58,478 nucleotides of DNA from contig JBBRND010000027.1 in NCBI GenBank assembly GCA_038230515.1, positions 1 through 58,478 on the forward strand. Reading direction: 5' to 3'. Position numbers and translations under genes: made by a program. Below are positions 16,661 through 26,087 of the stretch, one piece after another (the stretch's first letter is position 1; each line of letters begins with the position of its first letter). This stretch comes from JAPLDB01 sp038230515. GTDB taxonomy: Bacteria > Bacteroidota > Bacteroidia > AKYH767-A > 2013-40CM-41-45. The notes under the pieces are model-generated. The model ran no database searches and had not been told where the DNA came from. It was given only the letters and a program-made list of their open reading frames with translations.

Positions 16661-17227
16661 ATGATCGCTGAACAAAACATTCTTGAACAACTTGCGCAAG
16701 GCAGGCAGCAACCCATTGCCGATGCCTACAAACTTTATCGCGATGAATTTGTGCATTGGGCATGCAACCGTTTTCAGGTAAGCGAAGAAGAAGCAAAAGA
16801 TATTTTTCAGGAAGTGATGGTGGCGTTTTATCAAAATGCAGTTTCCCGAAAATTAACTGAACTAACGAGCGACCTGAAAACCTATTTATTCGGCATCGGA
16901 AAATTTAAACTCATCAATCTTCAGAAAAAAAACAACCGCACGGTTACTTTAAGCGGGGATGAACTGATTAAGCTATCAGTAAATCCTATCGAAATGAATG
17001 ATGAAAACGAGTACAACAAAAAAGTAATTCAGGAAAACCTGAAACACCTCTCTGATAAAGAACAAGCGCTGCTGAAACTTTATTACGAAGAAGGCATGGA
17101 TATGAAAACTATTGCCGAAAAACTCGGTTACAAAAATGCTGACGTGGCAAAGAAGACGAAGTATGAAGCGTTTAAAAAATTAGCCGGGTTGGTGAAAAAG
17201 AATTTAAAAATGTTTATGCTGATTTAA
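16661..17227 (+). CDS. RNA polymerase sigma-70 family (ECF-type) factor
   Basis: A 188-residue sigma factor. Region 2 is visible around residues 20-80 (EEEAKDIFQEVMVAFYQN, then LKTYLFGIGKFKLIN). Region 4 lies at ~125-180 (LSDKEQALLKLYYEEGMDMKTIAEKLGYKNADVAKKTKY), its second half a helix-turn-helix. It would direct RNA polymerase to a dedicated promoter set. The downstream membrane gene overlaps its stop (TAATG), typical of a sigma/partner pair. Upstream lie array B and a hairpin repeat, matching the arrangement at the second sigma gene (47511-48002). The regulon is unknown. Confidence 0.9.
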   Translation: MIAEQNILEQLAQGRQQPIADAYKLYRDEFVHWACNRFQVSEEEAKDIFQEVMVAFYQNAVSRKLTELTSDLKTYLFGIGKFKLINLQKKNNRTVTLSGDELIKLSVNPIEMNDENEYNKKVIQENLKHLSDKEQALLKLYYEEGMDMKTIAEKLGYKNADVAKKTKYEAFKKLAGLVKKNLKMFMLI

Positions 17228-17979
17228 TGATGCAAGAAGAATTGGAAAATATTGAATTGATTGAACAGTATGTTGAAGGCAAAATGTCTTCAGAAGATAT
17301 TTCATTTTTTGAGGCGCGTCTGCTTAAAGATGATAAGTTAAGAAATGAATTGGAGCTTTACCAGAAAATTTCTTCGGGACTAAAAACTGACTCATCAGAT
17401 TCGTTGCGCAAAAAACTAAAAGAAATAGATCGTGAACTTGATAAAAAAAAAGCAACTGTTCTTCCGATAAAAAAAAATGAACCGAAGAAGTATTATTCTC
17501 TTGCAGCCATCATTCTTCTTTTCATAATTAGTGCATCGTATCTTTTGTTTTTCAGAAATAGTGATGATAAACTAATTGCACAGTACGATGAACAAGATGC
17601 CGGGCTGCCCGTGCTGATGAGTACAGATGCAGATGTGGCACTCAGCAATGCAATGAATGCATACAAACTTGGCCAGTTGGATTCATCGCTTGCATTGATA
17701 AATGAGTTGCTGAAAAATAATCCGTCAAGTGATACCTTGAATTATTACGATGCTGTCATTTCAGAACAACTGAAAAAATATGATCAGGCAATTATTAACT
17801 ATCAGGTTGTTCTTTCAACTAAAAATTCTGCTTTCAATTTCAAGTCAGCATTTCACCTGGGAATTACGTATTGGAAAAACAAAGATCTGTTTGATGCGAA
17901 AAGAATTTTTTCAATCATTGCATCCGATTCAGGTAACCCTTATCAGAAAAAAGCGGAAGACATTTTGAAAAAGATGTAA
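17227..17979 (+). CDS. Membrane protein with TPR-like periplasmic part, probable sigma-factor partner
   Basis: A 250-residue protein translationally coupled to the sigma factor. The N-terminal ~90 residues are acidic/helical (IELIEQYVEGKMSSEDISFF), like cytoplasmic anti-sigma N-termini of Bacteroidota. One transmembrane helix follows (~95-112: YSLAAIILLFIISASYLLFF). Residues ~135-250 are tetratricopeptide-like helical pairs (AMNAYKLGQLDSSLALINEL, then KKYDQAIINYQVVL). It probably tethers or inhibits the sigma factor in response to envelope conditions, but that is inferred from gene order and topology. Its stop abuts the lysC stop on the other strand with no gap. Confidence 0.7.
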   Translation: MMQEELENIELIEQYVEGKMSSEDISFFEARLLKDDKLRNELELYQKISSGLKTDSSDSLRKKLKEIDRELDKKKATVLPIKKNEPKKYYSLAAIILLFIISASYLLFFRNSDDKLIAQYDEQDAGLPVLMSTDADVALSNAMNAYKLGQLDSSLALINELLKNNPSSDTLNYYDAVISEQLKKYDQAIINYQVVLSTKNSAFNFKSAFHLGITYWKNKDLFDAKRIFSIIASDSGNPYQKKAEDILKKM

Positions 17980-19254
17980 TCAATCCTCCTTCATCACCAC
18001 CTGAGCCGTATGCCTGCTGCGCTGCTCCAGCAAAATGGTTTTATCTTTTGTAAGTTTTTCAATAGTGGCAGAATAATAATGACGAACCGTAACAAGCCGA
18101 AGGTTGTCATTGTAGAGAACTTTAAAATTTTTGCTCAGATCATCAATCAGCGGAGTCATTTTAAATTCATCATTGTCCGCACACACAGAAAAACTGATGG
18201 CAGAATTCTGCATCAGGTTTATTTTTACTTTATGATCGGCAAATGTTTTAAAAATTATACTCAACGCCTCTTCGGCAACAAAAGAAAAATCTTTTGCTGA
18301 AATAGAAAGAAGAATCTGATTTGTCTTAAAAATAAAACAAGGTACCAATGGTTTGGTAGCTGAATAATTTCCCACACTTGTTCCGCTTTCCTTCGGAGAA
18401 AGAAATGAGCGCACACGCAGCGGAATATATTTATTCTCCAGCGGTTTAATTGTTTTCGGATGGATAACAGTTGCACCGTAATATGTCAACTCAATCGCAT
18501 CGAGGTAACTTACTTCCTGCAGCTTCACAGCATCTTCGTAATATTTCGGATCGGCACTAAGCACACCGGGCACATCTTTCCATACAATCATTTCTTCTGC
18601 ATTCAGGCAATACGAAAAAATTGCTGCTGTGTAATCAGAACCTTCTCTGCCAAGAGTAGTGGTAAAGTTCTCGCTGGTAGAGCCGATGAATCCCTGCGTA
18701 AGAATAATTTTTTTCTTCTCTGCGCCATCGCGGGAAATAATTTTTTCCTGAATTAATTTCTCCGTCAGTTCCCAGTTTATTTTTCCTTCGCGATACGTGT
18801 TGTCCGTTTGGATAAAATCGCGCGCATCCAGCCATTGATTTGCAAAACCGTTCTCGTTAAGATACGCACTCATTATTTTTGTAGAGATCAACTCTCCCTG
18901 AGAAACGATCTGATCATAAATGAAAGCATATCCTTTGGAAGTACCCTCTTCCATCACCCAATCAATTTCAGTGGACATGTTTTCAAGATCATGATAAATG
19001 GAATGACCTTTCGCGAAACCAAGTCCGTCCACAATATTGAGGTGAAAATCTTTTACAAACTTCAACATATCCTTCAACTCAGACTTTTGATAATAAAAAG
19101 CATTCACAACTTTCTCAAGCGAGTTGGTAGTTTTTCCCATAGCAGAAATCACGATCACCAGCGATTCATTTTTAAAGAGAGAAAGAATCTCCGAAACGTT
19201 CTTTACAGACGCTGCGTCCTTTACTGATGCACCACCAAACTTAAAAACTTTCAT
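17980..19254 (-). CDS. lysC: Aspartate kinase
   Basis: Phosphorylates aspartate, the first step to lysine, threonine, methionine and diaminopimelate. The 424-residue sequence opens with the family motif KVFKFGGASV, has the catalytic-domain blocks SAMGKTTNSLEK and TLGREGSDYTA, and ends in ACT-type regulatory sequence from about residue 305 (LLSISAKDFSF onward), so feedback control by an amino acid is likely. There is no homoserine dehydrogenase domain; it is monofunctional. Its ATG overlaps the stop of the acetyltransferase gene upstream by 4 nt. It converges on the sigma-partner gene with no intergenic space. Which end product inhibits it cannot be told. Confidence 0.94.
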   Translation of the reverse strand: MKVFKFGGASVKDAASVKNVSEILSLFKNESLVIVISAMGKTTNSLEKVVNAFYYQKSELKDMLKFVKDFHLNIVDGLGFAKGHSIYHDLENMSTEIDWVMEEGTSKGYAFIYDQIVSQGELISTKIMSAYLNENGFANQWLDARDFIQTDNTYREGKINWELTEKLIQEKIISRDGAEKKKIILTQGFIGSTSENFTTTLGREGSDYTAAIFSYCLNAEEMIVWKDVPGVLSADPKYYEDAVKLQEVSYLDAIELTYYGATVIHPKTIKPLENKYIPLRVRSFLSPKESGTSVGNYSATKPLVPCFIFKTNQILLSISAKDFSFVAEEALSIIFKTFADHKVKINLMQNSAISFSVCADNDEFKMTPLIDDLSKNFKVLYNDNLRLVTVRHYYSATIEKLTKDKTILLEQRSRHTAQVVMKED

Positions 19255-19730
19255 AACTCGAATTTATATTCAGCTATTTCTTTCTCATCCATCTTGCAAT
19301 CCCACCATTCTGGCTCCACTCTTGCGTTTAGATTTTTATAAAAATTAATTGCGCCCACGTTCCAATCCAATACCTGCCAATGAAGTTGCTTTGCTCCGGC
19401 CTTCTTCGCTTCCAATACGTATTCGTCAAATAATTTTTTTCCGAGTCCCTGGCTGCGATATTTTTCGGTAACAACAATATCATCAAGATAAAACCCTTTG
19501 CCTTTCCAGGTAGAATATTTTACAAAATAAAGAGCTATGCCTACAACATTTCCTTCCGCTTCTGCTACATGAAATTCGAAAATGGGTTTTTCGCCAAAGC
19601 CGTCTTTTTCCATGTCTGCAACTGTGTTGGTTACTGCATCGGGCGCTTTTTCAAAGTCAGCGAGTTCATGTATCAACCCAAGAACACCCGGCAAGTCTTT
19701 TCGCTCTCCTTTTCTAATCGTAACATTCAT
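19251..19730 (-). CDS. GNAT family N-acetyltransferase (SSAT-like)
   Basis: A 159-residue acetyl-CoA-dependent acetyltransferase. It matches the diamine/thialysine (SSAT-like) branch: RKGERKDLPGVLGLIHELA at the start, then FYLDDIVV, the acetyl-CoA loop RSQGLGKKLF, and WQVLDWNVGAINFY near the end. Length is normal for that branch. Likely substrates are polyamines or a lysine analogue, but Bacteroidota members are hardly tested. It is the first gene of a two-gene unit with lysC (4-nt overlap). Confidence 0.85.
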   Translation of the reverse strand: MNVTIRKGERKDLPGVLGLIHELADFEKAPDAVTNTVADMEKDGFGEKPIFEFHVAEAEGNVVGIALYFVKYSTWKGKGFYLDDIVVTEKYRSQGLGKKLFDEYVLEAKKAGAKQLHWQVLDWNVGAINFYKNLNARVEPEWWDCKMDEKEIAEYKFEL

Positions 19731-19754
19731 CTTGTCAAGAAACTTTAATTTTTT

Positions 19755-20990
19755 TTAATACAAACTTCTCACTCTAATCGTATGCTTCACTTTCTTTAGC
19801 GCTTCCAAAACTTTTGGCGATGTCTTCTTGTCAATATCAATAACAGCGTATCCAATCTGCGCATTCGTTTTTAAATATTGTCCGAGAATATTTACGTTGA
19901 GATCGGAAAATATTTTATTCATTTCTGACAAAACTCCCGGCTGATTTTTATGGATGTGAAGGATGCGATGAGTTTCAAACTGAACAGGCAAATGCAGATC
20001 TGGCACTGTTAAGCAACCAACCGTTGAACCAGTGTTCAGGTAGTTCATCATTTTATTTGCAACATCAACTCCGATATTTTCCTGCGCTTCAACTGTGCTG
20101 CCACCAATGTGAGGTGTAAGAAATACGTTCGGCAGATTCTGAAATAAACTTTTAAATGATTCGTCATTTGATGAAGGCTCGTTTCGAAAGACATCGCAAG
20201 CGTATCCACCAAGATGTCCGGTGAGTAAGGCTGCTTCTGCATCCTCTTCAACAACAAGATCACCACGCGCACAGTTAATGAGAATAGCTCCTTTTTTCAT
20301 TTCAGCAATTCGTTTTGCATCCAGCATATTTTTTGTGGAAGGCAATCCCGGAACATGAATGGTAACTACATCGCTCAGTTTCAAAAGCTCATTCAGATTT
20401 TTTGCTGCATGCGCGTTGCCATGAGGAAGTTGTTGTTCAATGTCATAATACAATACATGCATTCCAATCGCTTCGGCAAGTACACTAACCTGCGAACCGA
20501 TATGACCATAGCCAATGATGCCAAGTGTTTTTCCGCGCGCTTCAAAACTTCCGCTGCTGCTTTTCTCCCACTTTCCGTTGTGAAGATTTTTATTTTTGTC
20601 AATCACTTTTCTTAGCAACAAAATAATTTCCGCGATCACTAATTCAGCAACTGAGCGTGTGTTTGAAAACGGAGAATTAAAAACAGCCACACCAAGTTGC
20701 GTACTTCCTGTCATATCAACCTGATTGGTGCCGATACAAAATGCCCCAATCGTCAACAACTTATCAGCATTTGAAAGAACGTCTTCTGTAATTTGTGTTT
20801 TTGAACGTATTCCGAGGACATGTACACCACGAATTTTCTTTTCCAACTCGTCCTTACTCAATGCATGAGAGAGTGATTCAATATTTACATATCCTTCACT
20901 TTTAAAAATCTCAATTGCCGACTTATGAATTCCTTCAAGTAAAAGAATGTTGATCTTCTCTTTCGGATACGATGTTTTTTCTGCTGTCAT
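19755..20990 (-). CDS. serA: D-3-phosphoglycerate dehydrogenase
   Basis: First enzyme of serine synthesis, oxidising 3-phosphoglycerate with NAD. A 411-residue protein of the E. coli-like form: N-terminal substrate domain, NAD-binding GYGHIG motif, catalytic Arg in NCARGDLV, catalytic His in LTPHIGGSTVEAQ, and a C-terminal ACT domain (HKNQPGVLSEMNKIF), so serine feedback is likely. The frame extends to a TTG at 20999, but the ATG at 20990 (MTAEKTSYP) is preferred. A TACTTTTG box at 20997-21004 would place transcription start at or very near this ATG. It is divergent from fbp. Confidence 0.94.
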   Translation of the reverse strand: MTAEKTSYPKEKINILLLEGIHKSAIEIFKSEGYVNIESLSHALSKDELEKKIRGVHVLGIRSKTQITEDVLSNADKLLTIGAFCIGTNQVDMTGSTQLGVAVFNSPFSNTRSVAELVIAEIILLLRKVIDKNKNLHNGKWEKSSSGSFEARGKTLGIIGYGHIGSQVSVLAEAIGMHVLYYDIEQQLPHGNAHAAKNLNELLKLSDVVTIHVPGLPSTKNMLDAKRIAEMKKGAILINCARGDLVVEEDAEAALLTGHLGGYACDVFRNEPSSNDESFKSLFQNLPNVFLTPHIGGSTVEAQENIGVDVANKMMNYLNTGSTVGCLTVPDLHLPVQFETHRILHIHKNQPGVLSEMNKIFSDLNVNILGQYLKTNAQIGYAVIDIDKKTSPKVLEALKKVKHTIRVRSLY

Positions 20991-20996
20991 CAACAG

Positions 20997-21004
20997 CAAA
21001 AGTA
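20997..21004 (-). promoter_or_regulatory. Putative -7 box (TACTTTTG) of serA
   Basis: An exact TAnnTTTG match on the minus strand, with 6 nt between the box and the ATG at 20990. If it is used, the mRNA would be leaderless or nearly so. No clear -33 element is seen. Confidence 0.4.
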
Positions 21005-21102
21005 TTGATTGACTTGAAACGGTTACATGTGAATGGTTAATAGTTATCCGTCCATCAGCTTAAATCCTTTTTCTGATATTTGCCCGCAACATAGATAGCG
21101 AA

Positions 21103-22119
21103 ATGAAAAAGGTAACTACACTCGGACAATTCATTATTGAGCGGCAAAAAGATTTTCCGTTCGCAAAAGGTGAGCTGTCGCGTTTGCTGAGAGACATCGG
21201 CATTGCGTCTAAAATCGTAAATCGTGAAGTGAACAAGGCAGGGTTAGTAGATATTCTTGGCGAACATGGCACCACCAACATACAGGGTGAAGAAGTAAAA
21301 AAACTTGATGTGTTTGCCAACGAACAATTTATTGATGCATTGAGTTCTGGAGGAGAAACATGCGCTGTTGCTTCGGAGGAAAATGAAGAAATCATTCACA
21401 TTGAAAGTGCGGTGAGTGCGAATGCAAAGTATTTAGTCTGTGTTGATCCGCTGGATGGTTCTTCAAACATTGATGTAAATGTTTCAATTGGAACAATTTT
21501 TTCCATCATCCGCAGATTCAGCGAACCCGGAAATCCGGTGAACGAAAAAGATTATTTGCAAAAAGGAACTTCGATGGTGGCAGCGGGTTACATAATTTAT
21601 GGTTCTTCCACCATGCTTGTTTATACCACAGGTAGAGGAGTGAACGGTTTTACACTTGATCCGAGCATTGGAGAGTTTTGTCTTTCGCATCCAGATATGA
21701 AGTGTCCGGCAGATGGAACTATTTATTCTATCAATGAAGGAAATTACGTTCATTTTCCTGAGGGAGTGAAACGGTACATCAAATATTGCCAGGTAGAAAA
21801 TAAAGAATCATCTCGTCCATATTCATCACGCTATATCGGTTCGTTGGTTGCGGACTTTCATCGCAACCTACTTAAAGGAGGAATTTTTATTTATCCATCC
21901 ACAGCAAAGGCGCCCAATGGAAAGTTGCGTTTGCTTTATGAATGTAATCCGGTCTCGTGGATCATTGAACAGGCAGGCGGAAGATCGAGTGACGGATATA
22001 CGCGCATTCTTGAAAAGCAACCAAAGTCACTGCATGAACGCACACCACTTTTTATCGGTTCTGCAAATATGGTTGCTATGGTCGAAGAGTTCATGCAGAA
22101 GTTCTCTCCGAAAAACTGA
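21103..22119 (+). CDS. fbp: Fructose-1,6-bisphosphatase class I
   Basis: Hydrolyses fructose-1,6-bisphosphate to fructose-6-phosphate in gluconeogenesis. The 338-residue sequence has the class I core: TLGQFIIERQ at the start, the metal-site motif DPLDGSSNIDVN, the SRYIGSLVADFHRNL segment, and GGIFIYP followed by LRLLYECNP near the C-terminus. Length is normal. It is divergent from serA and separated from nuoL by 211 bp in which I see no gene or clear signal, so it is probably transcribed alone. Confidence 0.96.
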   Translation: MKKVTTLGQFIIERQKDFPFAKGELSRLLRDIGIASKIVNREVNKAGLVDILGEHGTTNIQGEEVKKLDVFANEQFIDALSSGGETCAVASEENEEIIHIESAVSANAKYLVCVDPLDGSSNIDVNVSIGTIFSIIRRFSEPGNPVNEKDYLQKGTSMVAAGYIIYGSSTMLVYTTGRGVNGFTLDPSIGEFCLSHPDMKCPADGTIYSINEGNYVHFPEGVKRYIKYCQVENKESSRPYSSRYIGSLVADFHRNLLKGGIFIYPSTAKAPNGKLRLLYECNPVSWIIEQAGGRSSDGYTRILEKQPKSLHERTPLFIGSANMVAMVEEFMQKFSPKN

Positions 22120-22330
22120 ACAGGGAAGGTTGTTAACTAAAAATGTTATGCTTTTTAAAAAATTCGCTACAATTCTATAGTCAAAACGGCAGTCTAAAAT
22201 ATCAACTGTAACTGGAAAAATTTAATCGTTTTGTGTATAGAGAAGTTACTGCTGATACCCTTCTTGGATTATTCAACTTAGCTATCAGCACACTCTCAAA
22301 ACATTTTTGCACATTTGAGCCGCAAACTTT

Positions 22331-24256
22331 ATGAACTTTTCGTTCACCATTTTCATTCTCATACTTCCTCTCTCCACGTTCCTTATCACAGGATTGTTCG
22401 GCAGGAACATGCCGAAACAACTCACAGGCATTTTCGGAACGCTTTCCATGGCAATAGCTGCTCTGCTTGCGTTCGTTACCGCATACCAATACTTTTTTGT
22501 TGCAGGAAGAACGGGAGATGCTTACACAACTATTACCGCGCTTTCTCAAACATGGCTGAAGTTTTCTCCGACACTTTCTATCGATATGGGAATCATTCTC
22601 GATCCGATCTCCGTGATGATGCTGGTCGTGGTTACGTTCGTTTCGCTTATGGTTCACCTGTACAGTTTCAGTTACATGAAAGACGAGCCGCGCTATCATA
22701 TCTTCTTTTCTTTTCTCTCGCTGTTCAGTTTCTCCATGCTTGGTTTGGTGGTGGCAAGCAATATTTTCCAGATGTATATTTTCTGGGAGCTGGTTGGTGT
22801 TTCATCATTTCTCCTTATCGGATTTTATTACGACAAACCATCGGCAGTTGCTGCCTCTAAAAAAGCATTCATCGTTACGCGCTTTGCCGATCTCGGATTT
22901 CTTATCGGCATACTTCTCATTTCATATTACAGCGAGTCGCTGGATTTTCAAACGATCATCTCGCGGCTTTCAAGTCCCGATTCTCCGTTTATGCATACGG
23001 CTTCTGCGGCTTCATTCATGGGAGCCAGTGCCATCACTTGGGCATTGTGTTTAATCTTTATCGGTGGAGCGGGAAAGTCAGCGATGTTTCCACTGCACAT
23101 CTGGCTCCCTGATGCGATGGAAGGACCTACGCCTGTGTCTGCATTGATCCATGCTGCAACAATGGTTGTTGCAGGAGTGTTTTTGGTTGCGAGATTATTT
23201 CCTGTTTATGTAATGATTCCCGCAGCGCATGATCTCGTTGCGTATGTTGGTGCATTCTCAGCTTTGTTTGCTGCAGTCATTGCCTGCACACAAACAGACA
23301 TCAAACGTATTCTTGCCTATTCTACCATGTCGCAGATCGGGTACATGATGTTTGCGCTCGGTGTTTCAGGAACGGGCGGAGAAGGAGGTTTAGGTTACAC
23401 TGCTTCCATGTTTCATCTTTTCACTCATGCCATGTTCAAGGCCTCGCTGTTCCTTTCTGCCGGAGTGGTTATTCATCACGTTCACAACAACGATCTTTCG
23501 GCAATGGGAGGAATGAGAAAGCAACTGCCAGTTACAAATATTGTTTTTCTCGTTGCATGTCTTGCCATCTCCGGTATTCCGCCACTCTCCGGCTTTTTCA
23601 GCAAAGAAGAAATTCTTACTGCTGCATTCGCTCACAACAAACTTATTTACACGGTTGGTATCATCACGGCAGCCCTTACTGCATTTTACATGTTCCGTTT
23701 ATATTATTCAATCTTCTGGAATAAGCCACAAGCGCACCATGCAGATAATCATCATGGAGAAGCACCCTTTCCTATGCTCACTGCTTTGATTATTCTTTGT
23801 GCGGCAACAATTGCAGCGGGTTTTGTTCCTTTCACACATTACATCAGCACGGACGGAAAAGAATTTGAATCAGCGTTTCATTTTAACCTTGCTGCCATTG
23901 CAGTATCAGCCGGAGTTTTGGGAATTGCAATTGCAACCATCTTTTATCTCAAGCCAAGTGATCGCGCGGAAAAAATTTCTGTTTCACTTGGAGGATTGTA
24001 TCGTTCTGCTTACAGAAAATTTTACATTGACGAAGTTTATACATTCGTCACGAAGAAAATTATTTTCAATCTCATCTCTGCTCCTGCTGCATGGATTGAT
24101 CGCAATGTGGTTGATCGCTCCATGATTCTCTCGAGTGAAATTACTGAACTGGTTTCTGATGAAATAAAAGAAATGCAATCGGGCAAGGTGAATGATTATG
24201 TTGTTTACTTCCTCGTTTTTGTAATCGGACTTTCTGCCTTGGTTGTGTTTTATTAA
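22331..24256 (+). CDS. nuoL: NADH-quinone oxidoreductase subunit L
   Basis: The largest antiporter-like proton-pumping subunit of respiratory complex I. The 641-residue polytopic protein shows the antiporter signature PLHIWLPDAMEGPTPVSAL, the conserved KSAMFP lysine, and FMxALG-type helices. The C-terminal part has the long amphipathic helix and final membrane anchor of NuoL (ends VIGLSALVVFY). It starts a short unit nuoL-nuoM-(toxin-antitoxin)-nuoN. Subunits A-K are not upstream; fbp is. So in this genome the complex I genes are split, or the rest were relocated. Confidence 0.96.
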   Translation: MNFSFTIFILILPLSTFLITGLFGRNMPKQLTGIFGTLSMAIAALLAFVTAYQYFFVAGRTGDAYTTITALSQTWLKFSPTLSIDMGIILDPISVMMLVVVTFVSLMVHLYSFSYMKDEPRYHIFFSFLSLFSFSMLGLVVASNIFQMYIFWELVGVSSFLLIGFYYDKPSAVAASKKAFIVTRFADLGFLIGILLISYYSESLDFQTIISRLSSPDSPFMHTASAASFMGASAITWALCLIFIGGAGKSAMFPLHIWLPDAMEGPTPVSALIHAATMVVAGVFLVARLFPVYVMIPAAHDLVAYVGAFSALFAAVIACTQTDIKRILAYSTMSQIGYMMFALGVSGTGGEGGLGYTASMFHLFTHAMFKASLFLSAGVVIHHVHNNDLSAMGGMRKQLPVTNIVFLVACLAISGIPPLSGFFSKEEILTAAFAHNKLIYTVGIITAALTAFYMFRLYYSIFWNKPQAHHADNHHGEAPFPMLTALIILCAATIAAGFVPFTHYISTDGKEFESAFHFNLAAIAVSAGVLGIAIATIFYLKPSDRAEKISVSLGGLYRSAYRKFYIDEVYTFVTKKIIFNLISAPAAWIDRNVVDRSMILSSEITELVSDEIKEMQSGKVNDYVVYFLVFVIGLSALVVFY

Positions 24257-24265
24257 TTCCGGAAG

Positions 24266-25765
24266 ATGAACTTAAATCTCTTACTCGCCATTCCGCTTCT
24301 CACGCTTGTTGCGCTCTTTGTGGTGCGTGATGAAAAGAAGGTGCGATGGATTTCATTCATCGGAATGAGTGTACAGTTGGTGGTTTCTGTAGTACTTCTA
24401 TTTGCTTACATGAGTCAACGCAGCGGAGGTGCAACTTCTACTTTGTTGTTTGAGTCATGCACTCCATGGTATGCTGCATGGAACATTAACTATCACATCG
24501 GTGTGGATGGAATTGCAGTGGCGATGATTCTTCTTACATCGGTAGTAATGGTTTCCGGAATTTTGATTTCGTGGAACATTCAGAAATTGGTAAAAGAATT
24601 TTATATCCTCCTGATTCTTCTCGGCACCGGAGCGTATGGATTTTTTATTGCAAATGATTTGTTCACCATGTTTTTGTTTTTCGAACTTGCAGTAATTCCG
24701 AAATACATGCTCATCGCTATCTGGGGCAGCGGCAAAAAAGAATTTAATGCGATGAAGCTTGTTCTGATATTGATGTTCGGTTCATCGCTTGTGCTTGCAG
24801 GAATTCTCGGAACGTTTTATCAGACAACAATTATTGGCGGAACTCCATCATGGGATTTAATAACAATCGGTTCATTACATATTCCGTTGCAGGCGCAACT
24901 GCTTTTATTTCCGTTGATGTTTGCGGGCTTCGGAGTATTGAGCGCCATGTTCCCGTTTCATACCTGGGCACCTGACGGACACAGTTCTGCACCCACGGCA
25001 GCTTCCATGTTTCTCGCAGGCATCTCTATGAAACTTGGCGGCTTCGGTTGCCTGCGTGTTGCGATGTATTTATTTCCTGAAGCAACAAAATATTATTCTC
25101 CATACATCATCGTGCTTGCTTCCATCGGAATTTTATACGGAGCATTTGTAACGCTTCGGCAAAAAGATATTAAGATGATGAATGCATACTCATCGGTGAG
25201 TCATTGCGGATTTGTTTTGCTCGGCATCGCCATGCTCACACAAACTGCAGCAACCGGAGCAGTACTGCAAATGGTTTCTCACGGAGTAATGACAGCTCTC
25301 TTCTTCGGTGTTATCGGCATGGTGTACGAGCGCACGCATACGCGTATGGGAAATGAACTCGGAGGTTTATTAAAAGTAATGCCTTTCATCGGCACATGTT
25401 TTATTCTTGCGGGTTTAACTTCACTCGGACTTCCCGGCTTGAGCGGTTTCGTTGCAGAGATGACAGTGTTCGTTGGTGCGTGGCAGGTTGATCAATTGTT
25501 CTATCGCGTTGCAACGGTGCTTGCGTGTATGTCTATTGTAGTAACCGCAGTTTATATTCTTCGCGCATCAGGATTGGCAATGATGGGTCCGATTAAGAAT
25601 AAAGCATACGAAGGATTACCTGATGCAACGTGGAATGAAAAACTTGCAGCACTTGTTTTGATTATACCAATTGTGTTGATCGGCTCTGCGCCTTTTTGGT
25701 TGAATGATATGGTGAATTCAAGTACGGGGATTTGGATGAGTAAAATAATTACTTCGATCCATTAG
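24266..25765 (+). CDS. nuoM: NADH-quinone oxidoreductase subunit M
   Basis: Second antiporter-like membrane subunit of complex I, 499 residues, with about 14 predicted helices. Family blocks are GVDGIAVAMILLTS near residue 75, FFELAVIPKYMLIAIWG with its Glu, and FPFHTWAPDGHSSAPTAAS with the conserved helix-break. It begins 9 nt after nuoL and is co-transcribed. It is followed after 28 nt by the MntA-like gene rather than by nuoN, which is unusual for this operon. Confidence 0.96.
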   Translation: MNLNLLLAIPLLTLVALFVVRDEKKVRWISFIGMSVQLVVSVVLLFAYMSQRSGGATSTLLFESCTPWYAAWNINYHIGVDGIAVAMILLTSVVMVSGILISWNIQKLVKEFYILLILLGTGAYGFFIANDLFTMFLFFELAVIPKYMLIAIWGSGKKEFNAMKLVLILMFGSSLVLAGILGTFYQTTIIGGTPSWDLITIGSLHIPLQAQLLLFPLMFAGFGVLSAMFPFHTWAPDGHSSAPTAASMFLAGISMKLGGFGCLRVAMYLFPEATKYYSPYIIVLASIGILYGAFVTLRQKDIKMMNAYSSVSHCGFVLLGIAMLTQTAATGAVLQMVSHGVMTALFFGVIGMVYERTHTRMGNELGGLLKVMPFIGTCFILAGLTSLGLPGLSGFVAEMTVFVGAWQVDQLFYRVATVLACMSIVVTAVYILRASGLAMMGPIKNKAYEGLPDATWNEKLAALVLIIPIVLIGSAPFWLNDMVNSSTGIWMSKIITSIH

Positions 25766-25793
25766 AATATATCTTCGCAATAAATTAAAAACA

Positions 25794-26087
25794 ATGAGTC
25801 CTCTATTAAACAATATCAAACAGACACTTAACTCAGCATTGCCTGATTTGCGAAAGCGTTATCCGATTTCGGAGATGGCTTTGTTCGGTTCGCAGGTTTC
25901 AGGAGATGCGACAGAAAAAAGCGATGTGGACATAATGGTTTCTTTCAATGGAGCTATCGGAATTCAGTTTATTGATTTGGCTGATGAGTTGGAAAAAATT
26001 CTCGGTAAAAAAGTTGACCTCATTACGAAAGAGGGATTGAAGCTCCGTCAGTGGGAATATTTAAAAGATAAAATTGTTTATGTCTGA
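25794..26087 (+). CDS. MntA-like minimal nucleotidyltransferase antitoxin
   Basis: A 97-residue minimal nucleotidyltransferase. The active-site motif GSx10DxD is complete: Gly32-Ser33, then Asp44 and Asp46 (GSQVSGDATEKSDVDIMV). In characterised MntA-HepT pairs this type of enzyme inactivates the HEPN toxin by adding AMP groups to a tyrosine. The next gene encodes the HEPN partner and starts within the last 8 nt of this one, so they are translationally coupled. The pair lies between nuoM and nuoN on the same strand. The antitoxin role is inferred from family and pairing. Confidence 0.88.
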   Translation: MSPLLNNIKQTLNSALPDLRKRYPISEMALFGSQVSGDATEKSDVDIMVSFNGAIGIQFIDLADELEKILGKKVDLITKEGLKLRQWEYLKDKIVYV